Below, one piece after another: positions 32,413-43,835 of a stretch of 64,000 nucleotides of DNA. The notes under the pieces were generated by a model, which had not been told where the DNA came from, searched no databases, and saw only the letters and a list, made by a program, of their open reading frames with translations. Position 1 is the stretch's first letter; each line of letters begins with the position of its first letter. The translations under genes were made by a program, and so were the position numbers. Source of the stretch: Pelotomaculum terephthalicicum JT (GTDB lineage: Bacteria; Bacillota; Desulfotomaculia; Desulfotomaculales; Pelotomaculaceae); the NCBI RefSeq assembly GCF_022410535.1, contig NZ_JAKNBL010000001.1, positions 372,001 to 436,000 on the forward strand, in the 5' to 3' direction.

Positions 32413-33039
32413 TTCTAAATTCTCGGGGCCGATTATAAGCGATTCCATTATTTCTCTGACGGCTACCGGCCTCCAGTCTGCCATTTCTTCTTCGGTGCAG
32501 TTAAAGCTGCATAGCAGGGCTTTGTTTTCCAGTTCTGTGAAGAACATCAGGCTGTATATTTTTATATCCAAGAAGGGGTATAATGAATCAACGCAACCTA
32601 TTTTTTTCCCGTTTATTTCTTTTACGCCGTCTTCGAGCCACGGGGCGGTAGGATGCGTCTTTTTAAGGATTTGGATCATGGCGTCTTTAAATATGTCTAT
32701 ATCTGTTTCTTTAAGGGGGTTTTGGCTATGTTTGAAGGTAATATTTACTGAAAAGCTTTCATTTGAGTAAATTAGATCCGGCCTTCTCTGGAAAGGATAC
32801 TTTAAAGCGGCGGTTTCGGGTGACATTTTTTTAAAATTCTGAGGCAGGCGTATTTTTATTTTATTTCCCAGCAGGCTTTTTTCTACGAATTCAATGGTTT
32901 TACCATCTATTACAGCGACACCTTTTTTGGCGCTTTGCGGCAAGTCGTTTTTGGGTGGATTTCCTCCTTCCAGGGTTTGCGCTGTTTGGCGCCGCGTTTC
33001 TTTCATCATTTCTATGCTCTTTTCACCCATGTATTCCAC
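32398..33039 (-). CDS. Hypothetical protein ending inside a palindromic repeat
   Basis: A 213-residue protein from GTG at 33039 with AAAGGGGTG upstream. It has a Gly/Pro-poor N-terminal 40 residues that are charged, then an alpha/beta domain (KTIEFVEKSLLGNKIKIRLP; INGKKIGCVDSLYPFLDIKIYSLMFFTELENKALLCSFNC). The layout vaguely resembles the DcrB/PsbP (DUF1795) family, but I cannot assign it. The last four codons (Gly-Val-Ser-Pro) and the TGA come from the inverted repeat at 32287-32412, so the C-terminus was reshaped by its insertion. Confidence 0.75.
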   Translation of the reverse strand: MEYMGEKSIEMMKETRRQTAQTLEGGNPPKNDLPQSAKKGVAVIDGKTIEFVEKSLLGNKIKIRLPQNFKKMSPETAALKYPFQRRPDLIYSNESFSVNITFKHSQNPLKETDIDIFKDAMIQILKKTHPTAPWLEDGVKEINGKKIGCVDSLYPFLDIKIYSLMFFTELENKALLCSFNCTEEEMADWRPVAVREIMESLIIGPENLEGVSP

Positions 33040-33164
33040 GGTATTTCACCCCTTTATATCATTACTGTTGGAATATTTATACTGTTTAAGAAATATTGCA
33101 CTATGTAAGTTATTTTAGACTCGCATACTGTATTTTGTCAATATAATTATTTTTTTAAAAAACA

Positions 33165-33197
33165 AAACCTGCCGTACTTTGCAGTAACGGCAGGTTT
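33165..33197 (-). terminator. Terminator of the ctsR-mcsA-mcsB-clpC operon
   Basis: On the minus strand an 11-bp AAACCTGCCGT/ACGGCAGGTTT stem is followed by TTGTTTTTTAAAAAA. It lies about 20 bases after the clpC stop. Confidence 0.9.
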
Positions 33198-33217
33198 GTA
33201 ACGTAGCATCATCATAT

Positions 33218-35653
33218 TCAGGCGATTTTAACGGTGATTTCATTATCGGCGCCCGTATCAAGCAACACCCTGTTGCCCCGCTGGAAGGTCCCTTTGAGGA
33301 TTTCCTCGGAAAGCCGGTCTTCCACCAGGCGGAGGATCGCCCGGCGCAGCGGCCTGGCACCGTACTCTTCATCAAAGCCTTCCTTGGCCAGCAAGTCTTT
33401 GACAGTCTCGGTAACGTTGATCTCAACCTCGTTTTCCTTCATCCTTTCGGAAACTTCTTTCAGCATCAGGTCGACAATTTCCCTGATATGTTCAGCGCTT
33501 AAAGCATGGAAAACGATAATTTCATCAATCCGGTTAAGGAATTCGGGGCGGAAAGTGCGTCTCAGCTCCTCTGTGACCTTGCTCTTCATATTCTCGTAAT
33601 TTGCCTCGCTCCGGTCACCGGCGCGGAAACCGAGGACCGTCTCGCGCTTAATCATCTGCATGCCGACGTTGGATGTCATGATAATTACCGTGTTGCGAAA
33701 ATCCACCTTGCGCCCCTTGGAGTCGGTCAGCCGGCCGTCTTCCAGCACCTGCAGCAAAATATTGAAAACATCCGGGTGGGCTTTTTCAATCTCGTCCAGC
33801 AGGACTACCGAATATGGCCGCCGCCGCACCGCTTCGGTAAGCTGGCCGCCTTCTTCGTAACCCACGTAGCCGGGGGGCGCGCCAACCAGGCGGGACACCG
33901 CGAATTTTTCCATATACTCCGACATGTCAATGCGCACCATGGCATCCTCATCGCCGAATAGAACCTCCGCCAGCGCCCTGGCCAGCTCGGTTTTACCCAC
34001 CCCGGTGGGACCAAGGAAAATAAACGAGCCGATGGGACGCTTCGGGTCCTTCAGCCCGGCGCGGGCGCGCCGCACCGCCCGGGACACGGCCAAAATAGCC
34101 TCATCCTGCCCGATTACCCGCCGGTGCAATATTTCTTCCATTTTCAGAAGCCTTTCCGATTCTTCTTCGGCAAGCTTCTTTACCGGAATACCGGTCCAAC
34201 TAGCCGCGATCTGGGCGATGACATCTTCGTCCACCACCAGTTCCGCCCCGCCTTTGCGCTGTTTCCACGACTCCCTGAGCTGGTCCAGTTCATTCCGGAT
34301 CTTCTTTTCTTGATCCCTTATCTCGGCCGCCTTTTCAAACTCCTGGCTATTAACCGCCGCTTCTTTTTCTTTTTGCAGTACTTCTAATTTCTTTTCCAGA
34401 TCTTTCAAATCCGGCGGCGCGGTAAAAGCCTGCAGCCTTACTTTAGAACCGGCTTCGTCCACCAGGTCTATGGCTTTATCAGGCAGGAACCGGTCGGTAA
34501 TATAACGGCTCGATATCTTGGCGGCCGCTTCCAGGGCGGCATCAGTAATCCTGACGCGGTGGTGGGCTTCGTATTTATCCCTCAGCCCGCGCAGAATCTG
34601 GATGGTCTCCTCAACTGTGGGCTCCGCGACGGTAATCGGCTGGAAACGGCGCTCCAGCGCGGCGTCTTTTTCAATATGCTTGCGGTACTCATCCAGCGTG
34701 GTCGCGCCAATGCACTGCAACTCACCCCTGGCCAGCGCGGGCTTTAATATATTGGCCGCGTCTATAGCCCCTTCAGCCGCGCCCGCTCCCACCATGGTAT
34801 GCAGTTCATCGATAAACAGGATGACATTGCCGGACTGGCGAATCTCCTCAATTATTTTTTTTAAACGCTCTTCAAACTCGCCCCGGTACTTGGTACCCGC
34901 CACCAGTGAACCCATATCCAGGGTTACCACACGCTTATTTTCCAATATTTCCGGTATGTTTCCGGCGTTGATCCGCTGGGCCAAGCCCTCGGCCACGGCG
35001 GTTTTACCCACACCCGGCTCACCAATCAGCACCGGGTTGTTTTTCGTGCGCCGGCTTAAGATTTGGATAACTCTTTCAATTTCTTTTTCCCTGCCGACCA
35101 CCGGGTCAAGTTTCTCTTCCCTGGCCAAAACGGTCAAGTCACGCCCGAACTGCTCCAAGGTCTTAGTTCCGCCGCCCTTCGCCTTGCCGGCCGGCTGCCC
35201 TTCGGCGGCGGCGCCTGACTGCCCGCCCAGCATGTTGACAACCATGGCGCGGACCTTGTTGCTGTCGGCGCCATAAGCATTCAATATATGGGCCGCCACA
35301 CCTTCTCCTTCGCGGACCAAACCCAGCAGCATATGCTCGGTGCCGATATAATTATGACCCATGCGCCTGGCTTCATCCACCGACAGTTCCAACACCCGTT
35401 TTGTCCGTGGAGTCAGCGCCGGTTCACCCGTCGCCGTCCCTTTGGCGGCTTCCACTATTTGCGCCACCGCCGCCCGCACTTTATCCGCATCCAGCCCAAC
35501 CGCAGCCAGCACTTTCGCCCCCACACCCTCGCCTTCGCGGATCAGGCCAAGCAGCAGGTGCTCCGTACCTACATACGGGTAGCCTGAATTTTTCGCTTCT
35601 TCCTGGGCAAGATACAATGCTTTTTGCGCCCGCTCGGTAAATCTTCCGAACAC
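33218..35653 (-). CDS. clpC: ClpC AAA+ chaperone/unfoldase
   Basis: About 811 residues. Two Clp-N repeats ([33 protein letters not shown]), first AAA+ domain (GEPGVGKTA), a UVR-type middle domain ([15 protein letters not shown]), second AAA+ (GPTGVGKTE). It unfolds substrates for ClpP, including arginine-phosphorylated proteins marked by McsB. The GTG start at 35653 follows GGAGGTGACTGCC; readings starting at 35677 lie upstream of the ribosome site. It ends a heat-shock operon repressed by CtsR. Confidence 0.97.
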   Translation of the reverse strand: MFGRFTERAQKALYLAQEEAKNSGYPYVGTEHLLLGLIREGEGVGAKVLAAVGLDADKVRAAVAQIVEAAKGTATGEPALTPRTKRVLELSVDEARRMGHNYIGTEHMLLGLVREGEGVAAHILNAYGADSNKVRAMVVNMLGGQSGAAAEGQPAGKAKGGGTKTLEQFGRDLTVLAREEKLDPVVGREKEIERVIQILSRRTKNNPVLIGEPGVGKTAVAEGLAQRINAGNIPEILENKRVVTLDMGSLVAGTKYRGEFEERLKKIIEEIRQSGNVILFIDELHTMVGAGAAEGAIDAANILKPALARGELQCIGATTLDEYRKHIEKDAALERRFQPITVAEPTVEETIQILRGLRDKYEAHHRVRITDAALEAAAKISSRYITDRFLPDKAIDLVDEAGSKVRLQAFTAPPDLKDLEKKLEVLQKEKEAAVNSQEFEKAAEIRDQEKKIRNELDQLRESWKQRKGGAELVVDEDVIAQIAASWTGIPVKKLAEEESERLLKMEEILHRRVIGQDEAILAVSRAVRRARAGLKDPKRPIGSFIFLGPTGVGKTELARALAEVLFGDEDAMVRIDMSEYMEKFAVSRLVGAPPGYVGYEEGGQLTEAVRRRPYSVVLLDEIEKAHPDVFNILLQVLEDGRLTDSKGRKVDFRNTVIIMTSNVGMQMIKRETVLGFRAGDRSEANYENMKSKVTEELRRTFRPEFLNRIDEIIVFHALSAEHIREIVDLMLKEVSERMKENEVEINVTETVKDLLAKEGFDEEYGARPLRRAILRLVEDRLSEEILKGTFQRGNRVLLDTGADNEITVKIA

Positions 35654-35676
35654 GGCAGTCACCTCCAATAAATACA

Positions 35677-35767
35677 TAGTAGTCAGGGGACAGTAGTCAG
35701 TAGTTAAAAACTCTAAAGGAATGCAAGAAATCTCTACTGAATTCTGACTCCTGACTCCTGTCTCCTA
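35677..35767. repeat. Repeat-rich spacer inserted between mcsB and clpC
   Basis: About 90 bases between two operon genes that are usually adjacent. One end has AGTCAGGGGACAGTAGTCAGTAG; the other has CTGACTCCTGACTCCTGTCTCC, an imperfect inverse. The TAGTCAG/TGACTCC units repeat. It looks like a dispersed intergenic element. No ORF. Confidence 0.55.
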
Positions 35768-35769
35768 AA

Positions 35770-36834
35770 CTATAATTCTTTAAATTCATTCCTGATTAAT
35801 TCCGCCCTGAAAACATCCCTCTGGTGGGCGGACATCTCCCGGCCTGCCACCTTGATTAAATAAGCCGGTCTGATCCTCACCATTAGTTCATTTAACAACT
35901 TAGCTGGTATGCCCGACAACAAATTCATTTCAATGCCCAGCCTCAATTCGGAAAATAAGCGCATCGCCTCTTCCGAAGACAGAATATGCGCGTTCTTTAA
36001 GATGCCGTAAGCACGGTAAACACGGTCTTCGACAAAATCCCGCCTGTCTTTGTAAAGGGCTTCGCGAGTGGCTTTTTCCTGGGAGATTATTTGCCGGACT
36101 ATCGCGGTAAGATTGCTGATTATCTCCTCTTCGGTCTGTCCAAGAGTAATTTGATTGGATATTTGATACAGATCCCCGAGAGCTTCCGTGCCCTCTCCAA
36201 AAAGGCCACGCGCCGTAAGGCCGACTTTACCGATAGCGTTCAGCACCCCTCGCAGCTGCTTTACCAACCCCAAACCAGGCAAGTGCAGCATTACCGAGGC
36301 GCGCATGCCGGTTCCCACGTTAGTGGGACATGCCGTGAGGTAGCCAAGCTGCTCGGAAAAAGCATAGTCCATAGTCTTTTCCAATCCGTCATCGACCTGA
36401 TTAATCAAATCCCATGCCTCATTAAGCTGCAAACCTGAAAGCAGGCATTGGATCCGTAGATGATCTTCCTCGTTAACCATAATGCTGATTACTTCATCAT
36501 CCCTCAGCACAACCGCCTTGCGCTCAAAATTGTCTATCAGATCCGGGCTGATCAAATGCTTATCTACTAGTATTTGTCTTTCTACCGGAGACAATGCGCT
36601 TAACAAGCTCAACTCCAGTACACCGGCCTGTTTTGCCAGTTCCTTGTCCTCCACCGCCAGTCTCACCGCGTGGATCACATCTTCGGCCTTGGCATTATTC
36701 AACAAGTGCGGGAAAGGTATGCCGGCCAAGTTTCTAGCCACCCTAACCCGGCTGCTTATCGCTATGCCCGACTCCGGGCCGTCCGCGTCCATCCAGCGGC
36801 TGTGGGAATCGTTCACTGTCTTTTTGAGCGGCAT
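35770..36834 (-). CDS. mcsB: Protein arginine kinase McsB
   Basis: A 354-residue phosphagen-kinase-like enzyme that phosphorylates arginine residues on proteins to tag them for ClpC-ClpP. ISSRVRVARNLAGIPFPH, the NEEDHLRIQCL active-site segment, CPTNVGTGMRASVMLHLP and GEGTEALGDLYQISNQ are typical. ATG at 36834 overlaps the mcsA stop (ATGA), coupling them; a TTG one codon earlier is possible. Confidence 0.96.
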   Translation of the reverse strand: MPLKKTVNDSHSRWMDADGPESGIAISSRVRVARNLAGIPFPHLLNNAKAEDVIHAVRLAVEDKELAKQAGVLELSLLSALSPVERQILVDKHLISPDLIDNFERKAVVLRDDEVISIMVNEEDHLRIQCLLSGLQLNEAWDLINQVDDGLEKTMDYAFSEQLGYLTACPTNVGTGMRASVMLHLPGLGLVKQLRGVLNAIGKVGLTARGLFGEGTEALGDLYQISNQITLGQTEEEIISNLTAIVRQIISQEKATREALYKDRRDFVEDRVYRAYGILKNAHILSSEEAMRLFSELRLGIEMNLLSGIPAKLLNELMVRIRPAYLIKVAGREMSAHQRDVFRAELIRNEFKEL

Positions 36835-37361
36835 CAAACTTCGCCTCCCTCATTCATACTCTTTTCCAATTGATGAATTTGATCACGGAGTTGAGCGGCC
36901 TGCTCAAAATCCTCGCGGCTAACCGCTTCTTTAAGATGGTTCTTCAAAATACCGATCTCCTTCGCCAAACGGGCGCGTCCTCCGGTGCGCTCAGGCACTT
37001 TACCGGTATGCCTGGTGCTGCCGTGAATCCTTCGCAAAAGGGGAAGCACCTTGTCTTCAAAGAAAGGATAGCAATCGCCGCAGCCAAGCAGTCCCTGTTT
37101 AAGAATCTGTCCTTCAGGCACCCCGCACTTTTCACATCTGTTTCCGGTTGTTTCCGCCTGATCGTGCTGCTCCCCGCCCAGTTCGTGATTTAAAAGACCG
37201 GCAAGGAAATTGTGCAGGTGTATCTGCGGGACAAAACCAAAACCCTGGGGCTGGATTTCCCTGGCACACACCTCACAAAGATGTGTTTCACTTTTATGAC
37301 CGTTTATTATTTCTGTCATATGCACCGTCGCCGGACGCTGTCCGCAGCGCTCGCATAACAT
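36834..37361 (-). CDS. mcsA: McsA, zinc-binding activator of McsB
   Basis: About 175 residues. Two pairs of zinc CxxC motifs (CERCGQ, CEVCAR and CEKCGV, CGDCYP). A C-terminal UVR motif (AVSREDFEQAAQLRDQIHQLE) is involved in ClpC interaction. McsA stimulates McsB and modulates CtsR. The start at 37361 follows GGGGGAAG; the reading from 37400 is too long. Overlaps mcsB. Confidence 0.96.
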   Translation of the reverse strand: MLCERCGQRPATVHMTEIINGHKSETHLCEVCAREIQPQGFGFVPQIHLHNFLAGLLNHELGGEQHDQAETTGNRCEKCGVPEGQILKQGLLGCGDCYPFFEDKVLPLLRRIHGSTRHTGKVPERTGGRARLAKEIGILKNHLKEAVSREDFEQAAQLRDQIHQLEKSMNEGGEV

Positions 37362-37396
37362 ATCAGCTTCCCCCTTCAACTTGCCGTTTATCAGAC

Positions 37397-37858
37397 TCAC
37401 TCTCTCAATACCGCCGTTACCATCGCTTTTAAGATCAATGCCCTCAATCGGTCGCGCACAGGCAAATTTATACGCAGGATATTGCCGTCCACCGCGGCAC
37501 GCATCAAGCGGGCCTCTCTCTGGGTAATCAACCCCTCCTCCAGCAGTCTCCGGATTAAACCTGCGGCGTCGTTTTGAGATATCGAATCGCCGATTAAATT
37601 GCTGATATCAAGTACGAGATCCACCCGCTGATCCAGGGGCAGCTTGACGATCCTGATAAATCCCCCTCCACCTCTTCTGCTCTCCACAATATAGCCCCGG
37701 CCCGTTGAAAAGCGGGTTGTCAGCACATAATTGATCTGTGAAGGAACACAATTGAAGCGGTTCGCCAGTTCACTGCGTTGAATCTCAATAAAATCCTGAA
37801 TGCTTTCCGCCAGTAGTTTCTTCAGATAACGCTCAATGATATCGGATATATTATTCAT
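37397..37858 (-). CDS. ctsR: CtsR heat-shock repressor
   Basis: A 153-residue repressor with a winged HTH (ELANRFNCVPSQINYVLTTRFS) and the glycine-rich wing (ESRRGGGGFIRI) that senses temperature. The C-terminal arm is the McsB-targeted domain. It represses its own operon through the box upstream. First gene of ctsR-mcsA-mcsB-clpC. Confidence 0.97.
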   Translation of the reverse strand: MNNISDIIERYLKKLLAESIQDFIEIQRSELANRFNCVPSQINYVLTTRFSTGRGYIVESRRGGGGFIRIVKLPLDQRVDLVLDISNLIGDSISQNDAAGLIRRLLEEGLITQREARLMRAAVDGNILRINLPVRDRLRALILKAMVTAVLRE

Positions 37859-37888
37859 TCAAGTCACCATCCCATACGCCGCCGCCTG

Positions 37889-37942
37889 TTTGACTTTGAT
37901 TGACCTTGACATTATTATAACCTAATCGCATATCATTATCAA
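37889..37942 (-). promoter_or_regulatory. ctsR operon promoter with CtsR box
   Basis: On the minus strand: -35 TTGATA (37942-37937), a 17-base spacer, and -10 TATAAT (37919-37914). A CtsR heptad repeat AAGGTCAATCAAAGTCAAA covers 37907-37889, just after the -10, matching the consensus GGTCAAA-NAN-GGTCAAA with few changes. CtsR would block the promoter until heat shock. Confidence 0.9.
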
Positions 37943-38028
37943 TACCTTTTATCTATTACTATTTTAGCCTTAAAACGCCGGGCTAAAACATAAATAGCAA
38001 AAACATAACCACACTCGCATATGAAAAG

Positions 38029-38051
38029 AACCGGTGATATAATCCCCGGTT
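38029..38051 (-). terminator. Probable gyrA terminator
   Basis: On the minus strand AACCGG/CCGGTT with a GGATTATATCA loop is followed by CTTTTC. It lies between gyrA and the ctsR promoter. The stem is short. Confidence 0.5.
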
Positions 38052-38095
38052 TTGACTTATAAAGCCCTTTAATGAAAAGGTTTCCTTTGGTTAAT

Positions 38096-40522
38096 TTAGT
38101 CCTCCATATACACCTTGGCGACCGCTACCACGAAATCCCCCGGGTCAAGGCGCATCAAAGTCACTCCCTGGGTTGAGCGGCCTATGGCGGAAATACCCGC
38201 GACGCTTAAGCGAATAATGATTCCTTCGGCGCTGATCATCATTATTTCTTCTTCATCTTTCACGGCCTGGACGGCTACCACCGGCCCGTTCCGATCGCTT
38301 GTCTTAATATTAATAATCCCCTTGCCGCCGCGGGACTGCAGGCGATACTCGGCAATATGAGTGCGCTTGCCGAACCCGTTGGCCGTCACGGTAAGCAAAT
38401 AGGATTCCGGACGAACGGTCTCCATCCCGATCACCACGTCGTTTTTCCTTAAAGAAATTCCTTTTACGCCACGGGTAACACGGCCCGTGGAGCGCACTTC
38501 CTGTTCTGAAAAGCGAATGGCCAGGCCTTTTAGAGTGGCTAAAAAGATTTCTTCTTTGCCGGTAGTGAGCTTTACGTCAATTAATTCATTTTGTTCGTCT
38601 AAGGTGATGGCGATAATTCCATCCCGGCGGGAGGTATCATACTCGTTCAACGGGGTTTTTTTCACAACCCCCTGCTTGGTCGCCATAAATAAATATTGAT
38701 CCGGATTAAACTCGCGCACCGGGATAACCGCCGTCACTTTTTCATTGTTTTCGATATAGATCAGGTTCACCAGCGCCGTTCCCTTGGCCTGCCGGCCGGC
38801 CTCCGGTATTTCATGCACCTTAAGCCGGTATACCTTTCCCCGGTTGGTAAAGAACAATAAAAAGTGATGCGTCGTGGTGATAAAAAGATGTCTGACAAAA
38901 TCTTCCTCTTTGGTGCCCATGGCGGTAACGCCGCGGCCGCCCCGCCGCTGGCTGCGGTATGTATCAAGCAGGGTTCTTTTCACATAACCCTGGTTGGTGA
39001 TGGTGAGCACAACTTCTTCATCCGGGATCAAGTCTTCATCTTCAAAAGACGCTTCTTCATACGATATGGTGGTGCGGCGCGGATCGGCGTATTTTTTCCT
39101 GATAGCGGTCAACTCACTTTTGATAATGTCCAAAACTTTTCGCTCATCAGCCAGTACTGAGCGAAGGTAGTTTATTTTTTCCATGAGTTCCTTATATTCC
39201 TGCTCCAGCTTCTCCCGCTCCAAGCCGGTAAGCTGCCGCAAACGCATTTCCACAATAGCCTCGGCTTGTTTTTCGGAAAGACTAAATCTTTCCATCAGAG
39301 ATGCTTTGGCAATTTCCGTTGTGCGGGAAGACCTGATAATTCTGATTACCTCGTCCAGATAGGACAGGGCGATACGCAGGCCTTCAACAATATGCGCCCG
39401 CGCTTCCGCCTTTTTCAACTCAAAGCGGGTGCGCCTTACAATCACGTCTTTCTGGTGCTCAAGATAGTAAAATAAAGCTTGTTTCAGATTTAAATAACGG
39501 GGTTTGCCGTCCACCAGCGCCAGCATGATTACCCCAAAGCTCTCCTGCATTTGGGTGTGTTTATAAAGCTGGTTAAGAATTATCTGCGGGTTGGCGTCTC
39601 TTTTTAGTTCAATAACAATACGCATGCCCTTGCGGTCCGACTCGTCCCGCAGGTCGCTAATCCCTTCCAGTTTCTTTTCTTTTACCAGTTCGGCTATTTT
39701 TTCAATCAAGCGCGCTTTATTCACCTGATATGGTATTTCATTAACGATAATGCTGCTTCTTCCATTCGCGTTGTTTTCAATTACCGCCTGCGCGCGGACT
39801 TTAATGCTGCCCCGGCCGGTGCGGTAAGCGTTCCAAATGCCTTCCATACCCATGATTTTGCCGCCGGTGGGAAAATCAGGTCCTTTAACCGTGGTTGTCA
39901 GCTCTTTAATGCCGACATCCGGGTTGTCAATGAGCATAACTACTCCGTCGATTACTTCACCGAGGTTGTGGGGCGGAATATTGGTCGCCATTCCCACCGC
40001 GATACCGGCGGAACCGTTGACCAATAAATTAGGGATTCTGGAGGGTAGAACAGTCGGTTCCTCAGTTTTTTCGTCATAGTTGGGACTGAAGCTGACTGTA
40101 TCTTTTTCAATATCAGAGAGCATTTCCGTCGCAATCTTGGACAGCCGCGCTTCCGTATAGCGCATGGCCGCCGCCGAGTCCCCGTCAACGGACCCGAAGT
40201 TGCCATGCCCGTCTATCATCGGATAACGGGCGGCGAAGTCCTGCGCCATACGCACCAAAGCGTCGTATACCGCCACATCTCCGTGGGGATGATATTTCCC
40301 CAGCACATCGCCGACAATAAACGCCGATTTACGGTACGGTTTTTCAGGCGAGAGACCAAGATTGTGCATCGCGTAAAGAATACGGCGGTGCACCGGTTTT
40401 AACCCGTCACGCACATCAGGAAGCGCTCTTCCCACGACAACGCTCATAGCATAATCCAGGTAGGAATGCTTCATCTCTTCGTTAATATTCACCGGGATCA
40501 CTTTTCCAGTTAATGACGGCAA
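38096..40522 (-). CDS. gyrA: DNA gyrase subunit A
   Basis: About 808 residues. The catalytic tyrosine lies in [13 protein letters not shown]; quinolone-region residues [12 protein letters not shown] are normal. The C-terminal beta-pinwheel carries the GyrA-box QRRGGRG, the mark of a gyrase rather than topoisomerase IV. The TTG at 40522 fits AGAGGTG at good spacing, while the GTG at 40531 overlaps the ribosome site. It is separated from gyrB by a small membrane-protein gene and a gap. Confidence 0.97.
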   Translation of the reverse strand: MPSLTGKVIPVNINEEMKHSYLDYAMSVVVGRALPDVRDGLKPVHRRILYAMHNLGLSPEKPYRKSAFIVGDVLGKYHPHGDVAVYDALVRMAQDFAARYPMIDGHGNFGSVDGDSAAAMRYTEARLSKIATEMLSDIEKDTVSFSPNYDEKTEEPTVLPSRIPNLLVNGSAGIAVGMATNIPPHNLGEVIDGVVMLIDNPDVGIKELTTTVKGPDFPTGGKIMGMEGIWNAYRTGRGSIKVRAQAVIENNANGRSSIIVNEIPYQVNKARLIEKIAELVKEKKLEGISDLRDESDRKGMRIVIELKRDANPQIILNQLYKHTQMQESFGVIMLALVDGKPRYLNLKQALFYYLEHQKDVIVRRTRFELKKAEARAHIVEGLRIALSYLDEVIRIIRSSRTTEIAKASLMERFSLSEKQAEAIVEMRLRQLTGLEREKLEQEYKELMEKINYLRSVLADERKVLDIIKSELTAIRKKYADPRRTTISYEEASFEDEDLIPDEEVVLTITNQGYVKRTLLDTYRSQRRGGRGVTAMGTKEEDFVRHLFITTTHHFLLFFTNRGKVYRLKVHEIPEAGRQAKGTALVNLIYIENNEKVTAVIPVREFNPDQYLFMATKQGVVKKTPLNEYDTSRRDGIIAITLDEQNELIDVKLTTGKEEIFLATLKGLAIRFSEQEVRSTGRVTRGVKGISLRKNDVVIGMETVRPESYLLTVTANGFGKRTHIAEYRLQSRGGKGIINIKTSDRNGPVVAVQAVKDEEEIMMISAEGIIIRLSVAGISAIGRSTQGVTLMRLDPGDFVVAVAKVYMED

Positions 40523-40557
40523 ACCGCTCACCTCTGCCTATTTTCTCTGCCTTAGGA

Positions 40558-40586
40558 ATTATACCAAAATAAACTAATTAATGCAA
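40558..40586 (-). promoter_or_regulatory. gyrA promoter
   Basis: On the minus strand TTGCAT (40586-40581), 17 bases, TATAAT (40563-40558), about 35 bases upstream of the gyrA start. Confidence 0.75.
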
Positions 40587-40976
40587 TTTACCGAATAACG
40601 GCTCTGACAGTGCTGTAAACTTTACAGCCGGGTCTTTCATGGTTTCATAAACCAAGGTTAATAACTCTCTCTTACCTGTTCAACAAACCCGCTCGCCGTA
40701 AAATTTACTTGTTATTTATAAAACGTTGATTGCGAATTAACTTATATGTTTAGCGCCTCCTTTATTCAATGTCCCGACAGCATTTCATACAATCATAACA
40801 CACCACCTCTAATCATTTTTTATTGCTGTTTTTTATTGGCAGCTTGCCAATGGCCCGTGCATACAAAAGATATAATTTTTGCCGGTACTTTTGCATTATC
40901 GCCTGCGGCCATTTTCTTGAGATTAAAATAATTTTAGTTTCGCTCAATTGAACGCACCCCCCGTTTCATATATTTT
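40587..40976. other. Non-coding gap upstream of gyrA
   Basis: About 390 bases with no credible gene. A perfect GCTGTAAA-C-TTTACAGC palindrome at 40612-40628 could be an operator or weak terminator. An unused-looking AAAGGAGG ribosome-like site occurs on the minus strand near 40760. Confidence 0.5.
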
Positions 40977-41270
40977 TTAGGGCCCTCTAATCAAGCCGGC
41001 CAAGCTGCGTTCGAAAATTGAAAGCGTAATTACCGATCCCCATTTAAGACAGCCGACTGTTGAGTTAACTTTGATAAAAACCTGTTCACGGAAAAATGTC
41101 TTCACTTCATCGAGCACTACCGGCGCAATCGCATATATGTCTTGCAGGAAATTGTCTGATCTCTCAAGCATCGCGCCGGATATAAAAGATATTAACAGCA
41201 ATAAGGCGGTTAAAAATATTGTTTTGGTTTTATTAAATCCCACCGCCTTGTATTTTAAAACAGTTCTCAT
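40977..41270 (-). CDS. Small single-pass membrane protein between gyrB and gyrA
   Basis: A 97-residue protein with one hydrophobic segment (TIFLTALLLLISFISGAML) after a basic N-terminus. A C-terminal portion follows (VKTFFREQVFIKVNSTVGCLKWGSV) with one cysteine. I do not recognise a family. GGGGGC lies about nine bases before the ATG. It is on the same strand as gyrB and gyrA, but a terminator separates it from gyrB. Confidence 0.6.
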   Translation of the reverse strand: MRTVLKYKAVGFNKTKTIFLTALLLLISFISGAMLERSDNFLQDIYAIAPVVLDEVKTFFREQVFIKVNSTVGCLKWGSVITLSIFERSLAGLIRGP

Positions 41271-41493
41271 TATCCTTGCCCCCTTTGCCGTTCGTTTTTT
41301 GATTTATATGCTACCATATTTTAGCAAACCTAATATTTAGCTATATTAGGCCAATAATTACCAATATATCAGCATAGCTTCTTCTTGCTTCTTTTTTTGT
41401 ATGGATTACGTGCGCTGAAAATCGCCTTAAACAGTTCCCTCGTTTATCTTCGGGATCACTCTTGCTCTTTGAATCGGCTTTAACAATTTAAAA

Positions 41494-41515
41494 CCCCTGC
41501 CGTTCCTGGCAGGGG
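41494..41515 (-). terminator. gyrB terminator
   Basis: On the minus strand the stem CCCCTGCC/GGCAGGGG (loop AGGAAC) is followed by TTTTAAATT, about 40 bases after the gyrB stop. Confidence 0.85.
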
Positions 41516-41552
41516 CTGCACCGCTATAGATATTTAATTTCAAGACAACACC

Positions 41553-43487
<1,935 letters not shown>

Positions 43488-43584
43488 CTAGACATATATT
43501 ATTATAACACACAGGCAATTCACCCTCAACTTATAACCAAAATTAATAAATTATGGATTATTTTAGAGTATTATTATGATCTAA

Positions 43585-43833
43585 TTACTCGTCAATGATA
43601 CTATCGGATCTTTTCTTTAAAGTCGTACATGAAATAGGGGAAAAATATATTTTATCAGTGGTAATCAAGTAAGATTTTTCTTTATTATTTCCCGATACGT
43701 GTTCAATAAAGCCCTCATCCCGGGCGATTTCAAGAAATTCCTTGGTGATTGGAGATGACTTCGTCTCTATCTCTAAAATAGCTATAATATCTTTTTTCGG
43801 CACCACCACATCAGCCCCAATATGTAGAAACAT
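43585..43833 (-). CDS. remB: RemB/YaaB-like protein (DUF370)
   Basis: An 82-residue protein: MFLHIGADVVVPKKDIIAILE is the DUF370/RemA-RemB signature. In Bacillus, RemA and RemB activate biofilm-matrix genes; YaaB lies between recF and gyrB as here. It is separated from recF by two bases. Confidence 0.93.
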   Translation of the reverse strand: MFLHIGADVVVPKKDIIAILEIETKSSPITKEFLEIARDEGFIEHVSGNNKEKSYLITTDKIYFSPISCTTLKKRSDSIIDE

Positions 43834-43835
43834 AA

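Noticed and set aside
40746-40931. 61-residue ORF in the gyrA upstream gap
   Set aside because: Composition and lack of a ribosome site suggest chance; no recognisable motif.
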